From the NCBI RefSeq assembly GCF_014773365.1, contig NZ_JACWUN010000016.1:20343-84342 (forward strand): a stretch of 64,000 nt of DNA. The letters are read 5' to 3'. The notes beneath the pieces were generated by a model that was not told where the DNA came from, made no database searches, and worked only from the letters and a program-made list of their open reading frames with translations. The translations under genes were made by a program, and so were the position numbers. The first letter of the stretch is position 1. Each line of letters begins with the position of its first letter. Source of the stretch: Pelovirga terrestris. GTDB lineage: Bacteria; Desulfobacterota; Desulfuromonadia; Desulfuromonadales; Geopsychrobacteraceae. Below, one piece after another: positions 1-8,873 of this stretch.

Positions 1-1215
1 CCGGCGGGGTTGATTGTCCACAGCGGCGACTTCAAGGTTGATCCAACCCCGGTCGACGGCAAAAACACCGATCTTGCCCGTCTGGCGGAATTTGGCGAGG
101 AGGGCGTTCTGCTGCTGCTGGCTGATTCCACCAATGTCGAGAACGAAGGCTATACCCTGTCGGAAGGCACCGTCGGTAAGGTGCTGGAAGAAATCATCCC
201 CCGTTGTCCGCAACGGGTTATCCTCTCGACCTTTTCCTCTAACATCCACCGGATCCAGCAGGTCGCCGATGCGGCCAGGCTGGCCGGGCGCAAACTGCTG
301 ATCAACGGGCGCAGCATGGTTGGCAATATCGCCGTTGCCCGCCAGCTCGGCTACCTCACGATCCCCAATGAGCAATTTGTCGAGCTGCGCGATCTGCCCC
401 ATCTGCCGCCGGAAGAGGTGCTGATTATCACCACCGGCAGCCAGGGGGAGCCATTAAGTGCCTTGATGCGCATGGCCCTGGGGGATCACAAACAGATCCA
501 CATCGAACCGGGGGATACGGTCATCCTCTCCTCTAAATTTATCCCCGGCAATGAGAAGGCCATCAGCGACCTGATCAATCATCTCTACCGCCGTGGGGCT
601 GAAGTCATTTACGAAAAAACCAGTGAAATCCATGTCTCCGGACACGCCAGTCGGGAAGAATTGAAGCTCTTGCAAAGCCTGGTCAAGCCGCGCTATTTCG
701 TTCCGCTGCACGGCGAATACCGCCACCTGGTCAAGCACCGCCAACTAGCTATGGAGATGGGGGTGGCAGCGGAAAACACCCTGGTCCTCGAAAACGGTCA
801 CGAGTTGATCATCAACGCCAGCGAACTCCGCCGTGGCAAACGGTTTGAAAGCGGCCGGGTGTTTGTCGACGGCAAGGGGGTCGGCGACGTCGGGGTCATG
901 GAACTGCGCGATCGCCGCCATCTGGCCAACCATGGCCTGGTGATCCTGATGCTGGCGATTAACCAGTCAACCGGTACAATCATCCAGGGTCCGGACATTT
1001 TTTCCAAAGGTTTTATCCCCGAAGAGTCTAACGATGGTGAAGCCTTGCTGGCAGAGGCCCGACAACGCGTCTGCGATCTGCTTAATGAACACAGCCTGGC
1101 CATGGTCGGTGACTGGGAGGAACTGCGGGTCGAAGTCCGCAAGGTACTGCGCCGTTTTTTCAACCGCACCATCGCCCGGCGTCCACTGATTCTGCCGGTC
1201 ATTCTGGAACTCTGA
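1..1215 (+). CDS. rnj: Ribonuclease J, 5'-truncated by window edge
   Basis: Ribonuclease J is a metallo-beta-lactamase/beta-CASP RNase with 5'-3' exo- and endonuclease activity in mRNA decay and rRNA maturation. The frame is open from base 1, so the start codon and the N-terminal HxHxDH metal site lie outside the window; about 405 residues of the usual ~550 remain. Visible landmarks are GDFKVD near the start, DSTNV, the beta-CASP motif TGSQGEPLSAL, and HVSGHASREEL followed by PLHGEYRHL. The C-terminal domain is complete and ends one base before the ftsK start, suggesting co-transcription. Family assignment is secure; J1 versus J2 type cannot be told. Confidence 0.93.
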   Translation, partial: PAGLIVHSGDFKVDPTPVDGKNTDLARLAEFGEEGVLLLLADSTNVENEGYTLSEGTVGKVLEEIIPRCPQRVILSTFSSNIHRIQQVADAARLAGRKLLINGRSMVGNIAVARQLGYLTIPNEQFVELRDLPHLPPEEVLIITTGSQGEPLSALMRMALGDHKQIHIEPGDTVILSSKFIPGNEKAISDLINHLYRRGAEVIYEKTSEIHVSGHASREELKLLQSLVKPRYFVPLHGEYRHLVKHRQLAMEMGVAAENTLVLENGHELIINASELRRGKRFESGRVFVDGKGVGDVGVMELRDRRHLANHGLVILMLAINQSTGTIIQGPDIFSKGFIPEESNDGEALLAEARQRVCDLLNEHSLAMVGDWEELRVEVRKVLRRFFNRTIARRPLILPVILEL

Positions 1216-1216
1216 T

Positions 1217-3496
1217 ATGAACGATAGAGAAACAACCGCTTTGACCGAGAACCGAATGCGTAAGGAGATCCTCGGCCTGGTGTGGCTGGCCTTAGGGATT
1301 TTTCTGTTGATCTGCCTGCTCAGTTACAGCAATGACGATCCTTCGTTCAATAACAACCTGCATCCGGAGCAGGTACAGAATCTGATCGGCGTCTTTGGTG
1401 CCCACCTGGCCGACCTGATGTACCAGACCTTTGGCCTGACCGCTTTGTTATGGCCGCTGGGCTGTCTGCATCTGGCGTGGCGCTGGCTCAAATTGAATGA
1501 TATCCATTTTCGTATCACTCGCCTGATCGCTTTTCTGCTGATGCAGATCACCTTAGGGGCCTTGCTCGCCCTGCGTTTCAACAGTGTCCCGCTGTTTGGC
1601 CAGCGAATCGATGAAGCCGGCGGCACCCTGGGGCGGATACTGGTGCAGATATTGACCCACTATCTCAATGTCGGTGGTGCGGCAATTGTGCTGATTGTTT
1701 TTTTCCTGGTGGCGCTGATCCTCTCGACCCGTTTTTCCTTTGTGCTGTTTATTGACGGCTTTCTCGATCGCTGGGGACGTCGGCTGGAGATGCGCCGGGA
1801 AGCACGGCGCGCACGCAGGGAACTGACAAATAAAAACCGCCAACAACGTGAGGAGAAAGGGCCGGCCATCATCACCAATGAGCCGAAAAACCTGACCCCA
1901 TTGGCGCCGGGCAAAAAATCCAAAAAAAGAGTAGACGATAAAGAAGACCCTCAGGTCGCTTTTTCTTTTTTGGAAGCCAGTGGCGACTACCGCATGCCAT
2001 CGGCCTCCCTGCTTGAGCACGATGGTGCTCCGGCCAAACCGATTGATCGCAACAGCCTGACCATGGCCGCGCGGATGCTGGAGAAAAAACTTCTCGATTT
2101 CGGGGTCGAAGGGGATGTGGTTGAGGTCAAACCGGGACCGGTGGTCACCATGTACGAATTCTCCCCGGCGCCCGGCGTCAAGGTCAACAAGATCTCCAAC
2201 CTCCAGGACGACCTGGCGATGGCGCTTCAGGCGGTCTCCATCCGGATCGTCGCCCCGATTCCGGGCCGGGGCGTCGTCGGGATCGAAATCCCCAACAAGG
2301 ACCGCGAAACCGTTTATCTTAAGGAAATCATCGACTCTGAAGCCTTCAACAAGCACGGTGGCAAGCTCCCCATGGCGCTGGGTAAGGATATCTTCGGCCA
2401 GGTGGTGGTATCCGATCTGTCACGCATGCCCCACCTGCTGGTCGCCGGTTCCACCGGTAGCGGCAAGTCGGTTTCCATCAATACCATGATCCTGTCCCTG
2501 CTCTACCGTGCCGCCCCTGAGGATGTCCGGCTGATTATGATCGACCCGAAAATGCTGGAATTGTCGATCTATGAAGGCATCCCCCATCTGCTCCTGCCGG
2601 TGGTGACCAACCCGAAAAAAGCCGCCTTGGCCCTGAACTGGGCGGTGCGCGAGATGGAACGTCGGTACCAGCTGATGGCGGCCAAAGGGGTCCGCAATAT
2701 CGATGGCTACAACCGTAAGCTCATCAAGGAGGCCAAGGATGCGGAAAGCCGCGGTCCCGAGCCGGAGCCGCAACTGGACCCCAACGAGCTGATGGACGAG
2801 CTGCCCCCCATCACCGCAGAAATCCCGCCGGAGGAGCTGGAACACGGCCACCTCCCCTATATCGTCGTGATTGTTGATGAGCTGGCCGATTTGATGATGG
2901 TCGCCGGGCGCGACATCGAAGAATCCATCGCCCGTCTGGCGCAGATGGCGCGCGCAGCCGGGATCCATCTGATTCTCGCCACCCAGCGCCCGAGCGTCGA
3001 TGTTATCACCGGTCTGATCAAGGCCAACTTTCCAACCCGGATTTCGTTCAAGGTGTTTTCCCGTATCGACTCGCGCACCATCCTCGATTCCATGGGCGCT
3101 GAAGCCCTCCTCGGTATGGGCGATATGCTCTTTCTCCCCCCCGGGGTCGGTTACCTGCAACGGGTCCACGGCGCCTTTGTTTCCGAACTGGAGGTGCAGC
3201 GCGTGGTAGAATTTCTCTCGCGCCAGGGCAAGCCCGAATATGACAAATCGATCCTCACCACCCCGCCGGCTGCCAGCGAGCAGGCCGGCGAAGAGGACTA
3301 CGACGACCTCTGGGATGATGCCCTTAAAATCGTCAGCGACACGCGTCAGGCTTCCATCTCCATGATTCAACGGCGTTTACGCGTCGGCTATAACCGCGCC
3401 GCCCGCATGATTGAAAAAATGGAGCAGGAAGGCATCGTCGGCCCCTCCGACGGCAGCGGCAAGCCCCGCGAGGTTCTCATCAGCAAGATCGAGTAG
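1217..3496 (+). CDS. ftsK: DNA translocase FtsK/SpoIIIE family
   Basis: Septal DNA translocase that pumps chromosome termini during division and promotes dimer resolution. The 759-residue protein has the standard order: hydrophobic membrane segments in the first ~180 residues (for example 19-37, 100-120, 153-170), a short charged linker (~185-250), then the motor domain. Walker A is GSTGSGKS at 411-418 and Walker B is IVVIVDELADLM near 550. The C-terminal gamma winged-helix (~695-755, containing SISMIQRRLRVGYNRAARM) would read KOPS-type polarity sequences. The linker is short compared with E. coli FtsK, as in SpoIIIE-type proteins. The TAG stop runs into a GTAGGGGC palindrome. Confidence 0.96.
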   Translation: MNDRETTALTENRMRKEILGLVWLALGIFLLICLLSYSNDDPSFNNNLHPEQVQNLIGVFGAHLADLMYQTFGLTALLWPLGCLHLAWRWLKLNDIHFRITRLIAFLLMQITLGALLALRFNSVPLFGQRIDEAGGTLGRILVQILTHYLNVGGAAIVLIVFFLVALILSTRFSFVLFIDGFLDRWGRRLEMRREARRARRELTNKNRQQREEKGPAIITNEPKNLTPLAPGKKSKKRVDDKEDPQVAFSFLEASGDYRMPSASLLEHDGAPAKPIDRNSLTMAARMLEKKLLDFGVEGDVVEVKPGPVVTMYEFSPAPGVKVNKISNLQDDLAMALQAVSIRIVAPIPGRGVVGIEIPNKDRETVYLKEIIDSEAFNKHGGKLPMALGKDIFGQVVVSDLSRMPHLLVAGSTGSGKSVSINTMILSLLYRAAPEDVRLIMIDPKMLELSIYEGIPHLLLPVVTNPKKAALALNWAVREMERRYQLMAAKGVRNIDGYNRKLIKEAKDAESRGPEPEPQLDPNELMDELPPITAEIPPEELEHGHLPYIVVIVDELADLMMVAGRDIEESIARLAQMARAAGIHLILATQRPSVDVITGLIKANFPTRISFKVFSRIDSRTILDSMGAEALLGMGDMLFLPPGVGYLQRVHGAFVSELEVQRVVEFLSRQGKPEYDKSILTTPPAASEQAGEEDYDDLWDDALKIVSDTRQASISMIQRRLRVGYNRAARMIEKMEQEGIVGPSDGSGKPREVLISKIE

Positions 3497-3517
3497 GGGC
3501 ACGGCGCGCCCTGCCCC
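3493..3517. repeat. GTAGGGGC-type palindrome at ftsK 3' end
   Basis: The ftsK stop codon lies inside GTAGGGGC, followed by a GC-rich centre and TGCCCC; GGGGCA (3496-3501) pairs with TGCCCC (3512-3517). The GTAGGGGC edge is the same as in the repeats around the REP-associated transposase at 17.3-18.1 kb. It could act as a transcription attenuator, but no T-run follows. Relationship to the other repeats is inferred from the short shared edge only. Confidence 0.4.
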
Positions 3518-3556
3518 AGGTGCTCCGCCTTGACAGGGCAACGCATTTCTGCCAAC

Positions 3557-3585
3557 TTCACAGACAATGAACAAAAGACTATAGT
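3557..3585 (+). promoter_or_regulatory. Candidate sigma-70 promoter for the AbiEi-like gene
   Basis: TTCACA (3557-3562, 5 of 6 to TTGACA) is followed after exactly 17 bases by TATAGT (3580-3585, 5 of 6 to TATAAT). The start codon of the next gene is at 3614, leaving a short leader. A TTGACA also occurs at 3530-3535 but lacks a good -10 element. Prediction by inspection only. Confidence 0.5.
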
Positions 3586-3613
3586 GAACGGCATTCATCA
3601 GTATGAGGTTTCT

Positions 3614-4678
3614 ATGCCACGCAAACCCCGCCTGGAAGACGATCAAATCATCTATAACAGCATGCAGGCCATCCGCGGTATCCCCCAGGCCAAAATCGAA
3701 TTCATGATGCAGAAAATCGGTGGGCCCTTCGCTGGAGCGTTCCGTCTGTCCGGCCCCTGGGGTGAGCGCTACTACTATATCAAGGTGGTACCACGCTTGA
3801 CCGCCGATATCGCTGATCTGGTCATCCATCAACTCAAAACCTCGCCGGCGCCACAGAATGCCGCACCGCTACTGGTCAGCAATTACATTTCCGCCAACCT
3901 GGCGGCAAAACTGCGCAAGAGCAAGATCGAGCACGCCGATTGTGCCGGCAATGTCTATCTTGACCAGATGCCATTATACATCGATATCAGTGGCCGCAAG
4001 CATACGCCCAAACCGCCGACCGTCGATCGCCTGTTTCGTGCCAGCGGCTTGAAGCTGATCTATCTGTTACTGCGCAACCGCAAAGCAGTCAACGCTACCT
4101 ACCGGGCCCTGGCCGATGATGCCGGCATCGCTCTGGGAGCCATCGGCAGCCTGTTTGGCGAATTGGAAAAACGCGGCAACTTAATCCTGGACGAACAGGG
4201 TAAACGGCAACTGACTGCCGTCGAGGAGTTGTTACAACGCTGGCAGCTGGGTTACATCGAAACCCTGCGCCCGCGCCTGTTCCTGCAACGCTGCCGACTG
4301 GCTGCCGGTGACACGCCGGTCAGTCTGGCCCAACGGCTGAAACAGCTGAACGTCAGTTCGCAGATATTCATTGGCGGCGAGTTAGGTGCCGCTCTGATGA
4401 CCCGGGGGTTTCAACCGCAATCGGCGGTGCTCTATCTGGAACCGGAGCAACAGCTCAAAACCATGCTGCAACTGCATCTGTCCGCCGACCCAGAGGGCGA
4501 AGTTACCCTGCTACAGACCTTTGGGCGCCAGTGCCGTTGGACCGGATTGCAACCGGAGGGACTGACCCTGGCCGACCCCTTGTTGACCTTTGCTGAACTC
4601 AATGATTGGTGCGATGATCAGCTGGCCATCCGGCTCTATCAGCAATATCTGACCCCGCGCTTTAACGATGACAAATGA
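3614..4678 (+). CDS. AbiEi-type (COG4861-like) winged-helix protein
   Basis: 354 residues from ATG 3614, preceded by GAGG; an upstream in-frame ATG at 3530 lies before the candidate promoter and is less likely. The central part (PLLVSNYISANLAAKLRK, then an AGNVYLD element, then RLFRASGLKLIYLLL) resembles the 'type IV toxin-antitoxin AbiEi family antitoxin' proteins: a predicted nuclease-like or regulatory N-terminal half and a winged-helix region around 150-200 (TYRALADDAGIALGAIGSLF). True AbiEi partners with an AbiEii nucleotidyltransferase; none is adjacent. Instead the gene overlaps a RuvC-like gene by four bases (ATGA), implying translational coupling. Role in defence or transcription is inference. 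Confidence 0.6.
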   Translation: MPRKPRLEDDQIIYNSMQAIRGIPQAKIEFMMQKIGGPFAGAFRLSGPWGERYYYIKVVPRLTADIADLVIHQLKTSPAPQNAAPLLVSNYISANLAAKLRKSKIEHADCAGNVYLDQMPLYIDISGRKHTPKPPTVDRLFRASGLKLIYLLLRNRKAVNATYRALADDAGIALGAIGSLFGELEKRGNLILDEQGKRQLTAVEELLQRWQLGYIETLRPRLFLQRCRLAAGDTPVSLAQRLKQLNVSSQIFIGGELGAALMTRGFQPQSAVLYLEPEQQLKTMLQLHLSADPEGEVTLLQTFGRQCRWTGLQPEGLTLADPLLTFAELNDWCDDQLAIRLYQQYLTPRFNDDK

Positions 4679-5178
4679 TCGAGAAGCGACCTGTGTCCTC
4701 TACCGATCGGCCGGCCCCGCATCTACTGGCCGTTGATGTCGGCCTGCACACTGGGCTTGCGCTATACCGTCACGACAGCCGGCTGCTGTGGTATCGTTCC
4801 CACCATCTGGCGGACCAGCAGAAACTGAAACGCCTGATCGCCACATTATTGCGCAGCACCCCCCTGCCTACCCATATTTATCTGGAAGGCGGCGGCCCTC
4901 TGGCCGAACTCTGGCAACGCGAAGCCCTCAAACTGGAGTGCGTTTTTGTCCAATTGGATGCCGGCCAATGGCGCAAACAACTCTTTTATGACCGGCAGCA
5001 TCCAAGCGGTCGCGTCGCCAAACAGCAGGCACTGAAAATGGCGATTGAGGTTATCAACCGGTTAAGTCACAAAAAACCAACGGCACTGCGGCACGATACC
5101 GCTGAGGCGATTCTGATCGGGCTCTATGGATTACTTGATCTGGGCTGGCTTACCCACTGGCCCCCGAAAAAGGAGTAA
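4675..5178 (+). CDS. RuvC-like (RNase H fold) hypothetical protein
   Basis: 167 residues beginning with the ATGA overlap of the previous gene. The fold is suggested by acidic residues at RuvC-like positions: D21 in LAVDVGLHTGLALY (first strand, followed by a G-x-x-x-G turn), E71 in HIYLEGGGPL, and H140/D141/E144 in RHDTAEAILIGLYG. This pattern matches Holliday-resolvase-like and YqgF-like RNase H superfamily nucleases. Length fits a stand-alone nuclease domain. Substrate unknown. Its coupling to the AbiEi-like gene suggests they act together. The stop codon lies next to an AAGGAG that serves the following oxidase. Confidence 0.55.
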   Translation: MIEKRPVSSTDRPAPHLLAVDVGLHTGLALYRHDSRLLWYRSHHLADQQKLKRLIATLLRSTPLPTHIYLEGGGPLAELWQREALKLECVFVQLDAGQWRKQLFYDRQHPSGRVAKQQALKMAIEVINRLSHKKPTALRHDTAEAILIGLYGLLDLGWLTHWPPKKE

Positions 5179-5183
5179 CATTG

Positions 5184-6380
5184 ATGGCACAATATGATTT
5201 TATTGTTATTGGTGGTGGCATTATCGGTCTGGCCACCGCCCGCCAGTTGCAGCAGGATCATCCTGGGAGCACAATCGCGGTTCTGGAAAAAGAATCCCGG
5301 CTGGCCCTCCATCAGACCGGGCGCAACAGCGGCGTTATCCATGCCGGGGTCTATTACACGCCGGGCAGCCTCAAAGCAAAGTTCTGTCGTGAAGGAAACC
5401 TGGCCACCAAGGAATTCTGCCGCGAACATAAGATCCCTTTTCGTGAAACCGGCAAGCTCTTGGTGGCGACGACGCATGCCGAACTGGGGCGGATGCAGGA
5501 CCTGCTCGAACGCTGCCGCCAGAACGATATTCCCACTGAGGTGCTCAATCAGCAGCAGTTGCAGGAGAAGGAACCCAATGTCGTCGGCCTGGGGGCAACC
5601 TGGGTGCCGTCAACCGGGATCGTCGACTATGCCCGGATCACTCACCAGCTGGCAGCACTGTTTACCTCGGCCGGGGGGGAGATTCACACCAACTGCCAGG
5701 TGATCGGCATCAGGGAGAATCAAGGTGTGGAGATCACATCCAGCATCGGTCGTTTTTCCGCCCAATTTGTCGTGGGTTGCGCTGGTCTGCACTCCGACCG
5801 TCTGATCCGCATGCTGGGCAAGGAGCCGGAGTTTCGGATTTTGCCGTTTCGTGGCGAATACTTCCAACTGCCGGTCGATAAACGCCGGATCGTCAGCCAT
5901 CCGATCTACCCGATCCCCAATCCGGAATTGCCCTTCTTAGGCATTCACCTAACCCCGATGAGCGACGGCTCCCTCACTGTCGGCCCTAACGCCACCCTGG
6001 CGTTGGCCCGCGAAGGCTACAGCCGCTGGTCAATGAACCTGCGCGACCTGATCGACATGTTCAGCTACGCTGGGCTCTACCGCCTGATTGGGACATATCC
6101 CGGGCCAACCCTGAGCGAGCTGAAAAATTCCCTCTATCGCCCCGGCTACCTCAAACTGGCTCAGCGCTACTGTCCGCAGATTGAGCTCAAAGATCTCTGC
6201 CCCTACCCGTCGGGGGTTCGCGCCCAGGCGGTTCGCGCCGACGGCAAAACCCTCGATGATTTTCTCTTTGTCAAAGGAGAGCACAGTCTGATTGTCGGCA
6301 ACGCTCCGTCCCCCGCGGCGACCTCGGCCCTGCCCATCGCTCGTCACATCTGCGAGCAGGTTAAAGAACTGCTTGGCTGA
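5184..6380 (+). CDS. lhgO: L-2-hydroxyglutarate oxidase (FAD-dependent)
   Basis: FAD-dependent oxidoreductase converting L-2-hydroxyglutarate to 2-oxoglutarate and passing electrons to the membrane or oxygen. The 398-residue protein opens with the dinucleotide-binding signature IVIGGGIIGLATARQL, followed by GRNSGVIHAGVYY and later FRGEYFQL, typical of LhgO/YgaF in the DAO superfamily. ATG 5184 is chosen over the TTG at 5181 because AAGGAG sits eight bases upstream. It is the last gene of a plus-strand run and converges on the Rad50-like gene. Confidence 0.88.
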   Translation: MAQYDFIVIGGGIIGLATARQLQQDHPGSTIAVLEKESRLALHQTGRNSGVIHAGVYYTPGSLKAKFCREGNLATKEFCREHKIPFRETGKLLVATTHAELGRMQDLLERCRQNDIPTEVLNQQQLQEKEPNVVGLGATWVPSTGIVDYARITHQLAALFTSAGGEIHTNCQVIGIRENQGVEITSSIGRFSAQFVVGCAGLHSDRLIRMLGKEPEFRILPFRGEYFQLPVDKRRIVSHPIYPIPNPELPFLGIHLTPMSDGSLTVGPNATLALAREGYSRWSMNLRDLIDMFSYAGLYRLIGTYPGPTLSELKNSLYRPGYLKLAQRYCPQIELKDLCPYPSGVRAQAVRADGKTLDDFLFVKGEHSLIVGNAPSPAATSALPIARHICEQVKELLG

Positions 6381-6434
6381 CAGTGACACGCCCCGGACAA
6401 CAGCAGGCGGGAGGAGAAGAACGATCTGGAAGGA

Positions 6435-8873
6435 TTAGGTCAGGGGAATAATCTGATCGGTAATTTCGGTAAAAGCGACATCATGGCTGATCAAAAACAA
6501 CTGATCGTACCAGTGTTCGGTGACCTCTTCCTTACCGACATCAATAGCCCTGAAGGCGTGGGCCAGGTTTTCCCGGCGGGTGACATCGAGGTTGGACGTT
6601 GGTTCGTCAAAGAAAGCAATACGGGCGCCGATCGTCTGCAACATGGCCAAACGCAGAGCCACCACGGCACTCATGATCTGACCGCCCGAGAGCTGATCAT
6701 CGGCTCGTTCACGCAGATCATCATCGACCATATCGCGTAGCACAATCTGATAGTTGTCACCCCAGGCCAGCTCCTCATCGACTTCGGAGATGATTCGATA
6801 GATTCGATTGGCGCGCTGGCTGATTTCCTCCCGGAAGCGTTCAGAGAGGTGCCCGGAGACATTCCGAAACACCCGGTTACGCAGGAATTTGACCAGTTCA
6901 TCCTTCTCCTTATAGGTTGTAATCTGACCCCGTTTGGCGGTGATTTCCCCTTCAATGTTCCTGAGCTTGTCGACCTCAACGGCAAGACGAGCGACATCTA
7001 CGACCAGTCCCTTTATCTTCTGGCCGAGGGCGCTGACCCCACCCCAGAGGGTCTCTTTCTGCCGGCGCAGCCTTTCATGTTCGGCGGCATCATACTCCCT
7101 AACCGCCTCACTGAAGGCCGTTTCTTTTGCCGCCAGATCATCCTGCAACTGCTTGAGATGCTTGGTGAATTTTTCCAGATCAGTCCGGCGATGAGCCAGC
7201 TCATGCGCCTGCTGCTGATTGGCCAGATAACGATCACGATCTTCCTGGTAGTGTGCCTTGTTTTTCTCGGCCTCTTCAATATCTGATTGTAACCGGCGGT
7301 AGGTATCCAACACCTTTTGTTTTTCATCGAGTTGCTGCTGCGCGGCGGTTTGTTCCTGTTGCCATCCCGCCAGACTTGCAGCCTTGAGCTCGTTTACTGT
7401 GCGACGTTCCGCCAGCTTGACCAGCTGCGAATCCAGCCCTTCCAGTCTGACCGCAACCGCCTTGAGCTGATCGTTGGCATCACTGGCCGTCTTCTCTTCC
7501 CGTTCGAGCCTGAGAACGTCGTCCTGAAGACTTTGGCGCTCCTGGTCAAGTCGAGAGAACTTGGCTGAGAACAGATCGGCTGGAGGGCTTGTGGCGATAT
7601 TGAGACAGGGCTCCTGGAAGAAAGGGCATACCCCCTCAGCAAGTTTTTCGCTCCCCTCCTCCAGTGCCACCCGGCGTCCTTCGAGTAGCCCAAGCTGCTT
7701 GCGCACCCCTTCGAGGTTCACCTGGATGGCAGGCAGTCGCTGCGCCAGGGCCTTTTGCTGATCATCGAGGGACAGCGCCTTCCGGCTTGCGGTCAGCGCC
7801 TGTTCTTCGGCAGCCAGTTCTTCGCGAGTTCGTTGGGTCGTAAGGGTCTCAATCTTTAACCGTTCGGTTAACCTGGCAAGCTGGTTTTTGAGATCAGCGG
7901 CTTCGTGTTCCTGTTGCCGCTGAATCTTGACCTTCTCCCGCAGTTCATTCAGCTGCTTCTCGACCTGTTCGTAGGCTTTTTTGCCGGGGGTGGTCTCTGC
8001 GATGATCTTGTGAGCTTTTTCCGCCTCGTCGACCAACAGCTTCTGCTTGCCGATCATCTCGTTACCGTTACTGATCCGTTCCTTGAGGTTTTCGACCTCT
8101 TTTTCAAGCCCCTTGATATCCTTTTCACGCTGATCCACCGTAAGGAGAACCCCTTCAAGGTCGTTGAGCTGTTGCTGCTGCAACGCCAGTTCCTGCTCGG
8201 CCTGCACCAGATCCTGCTGCGCCGCTTGATGTTCCTCCCTTTTTGCCGGCAGCTCAGCCACCTGGCTTTGAAGCGGGGCGATAGCGCTTTCCAGGGCCTC
8301 CACCCTGGCGTTGATGGCACTGGTCAAGGCCTTGGTCTCGTTGAAGGTCTTACGCCAGGTATCAATGCCGAGAATCTCGTCAAACTTGTCACGCCGCCGG
8401 GAGGGCTGTTTGATGACAAAAGGACCAAGGAAGTCGTGCTGGAATGGGCCGATCACCAGTTCAAACTGTTCTGCCAGCGACCGGACCGATCTCAGCTCCA
8501 ACAACTCCTTGAGGCGCCCTTCAGTCTCTTTACTGTCTTTGTGTTCCTCCACTTCAAAAACGCCTCCGACCTCTTTGGCCAGGAGCCACTTAGACGGCGC
8601 ACCGACGGTGCGGCTGACACGATAGCGTTCGGCAGCCGCGCTTTGAAAGACAACGGCAATTTCTCCCCGCCTGGCCCCGATGGTCACAAAGCGCTCGACA
8701 TTGCCGACAAAGCTTTGCGCATCGACCCCGAAAAGGGTATAACCGATCGCTTCAAAGATGGTGCTTTTGCCCACCCCATTGGGACCGGAAAGGACGTTGA
8801 TACCGGAGGAGAAGGTCAGCTCGGTGTCGCGGTGCGACTTGATATTTTTAAGATGGATGGAGAGAATCTGCAT
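6435..8873 (-). CDS. Rad50/SbcC-like SMC ATPase with CX6C hook
   Basis: 812-residue SMC-type ATPase, likely partner of the Mre11-like phosphoesterase upstream in DNA-end processing. Walker A GPNGVGKST is at 30-38; a long coiled coil (heptad-rich, Q/E/K/L dominated) fills ~180-650; the C-terminal head carries the signature LSGGQ and Walker B IAFFDEPTSNLD. The middle of the coil has C416-PFFQEP-C423. Canonical Rad50/SbcC hooks are CXXC, so the six-residue spacing is notable. It is shorter than E. coli SbcC (1048). The start overlaps the phosphoesterase stop by one base (TGATG), so the two are translated together. Confidence 0.85.
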   Translation of the reverse strand: MQILSIHLKNIKSHRDTELTFSSGINVLSGPNGVGKSTIFEAIGYTLFGVDAQSFVGNVERFVTIGARRGEIAVVFQSAAAERYRVSRTVGAPSKWLLAKEVGGVFEVEEHKDSKETEGRLKELLELRSVRSLAEQFELVIGPFQHDFLGPFVIKQPSRRRDKFDEILGIDTWRKTFNETKALTSAINARVEALESAIAPLQSQVAELPAKREEHQAAQQDLVQAEQELALQQQQLNDLEGVLLTVDQREKDIKGLEKEVENLKERISNGNEMIGKQKLLVDEAEKAHKIIAETTPGKKAYEQVEKQLNELREKVKIQRQQEHEAADLKNQLARLTERLKIETLTTQRTREELAAEEQALTASRKALSLDDQQKALAQRLPAIQVNLEGVRKQLGLLEGRRVALEEGSEKLAEGVCPFFQEPCLNIATSPPADLFSAKFSRLDQERQSLQDDVLRLEREEKTASDANDQLKAVAVRLEGLDSQLVKLAERRTVNELKAASLAGWQQEQTAAQQQLDEKQKVLDTYRRLQSDIEEAEKNKAHYQEDRDRYLANQQQAHELAHRRTDLEKFTKHLKQLQDDLAAKETAFSEAVREYDAAEHERLRRQKETLWGGVSALGQKIKGLVVDVARLAVEVDKLRNIEGEITAKRGQITTYKEKDELVKFLRNRVFRNVSGHLSERFREEISQRANRIYRIISEVDEELAWGDNYQIVLRDMVDDDLRERADDQLSGGQIMSAVVALRLAMLQTIGARIAFFDEPTSNLDVTRRENLAHAFRAIDVGKEEVTEHWYDQLFLISHDVAFTEITDQIIPLT

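Noticed and set aside
2420..3370. A 316-residue minus-strand open frame inside ftsK
   Set aside because: Shadow of the FtsK motor domain, which has all motifs intact on the plus strand.
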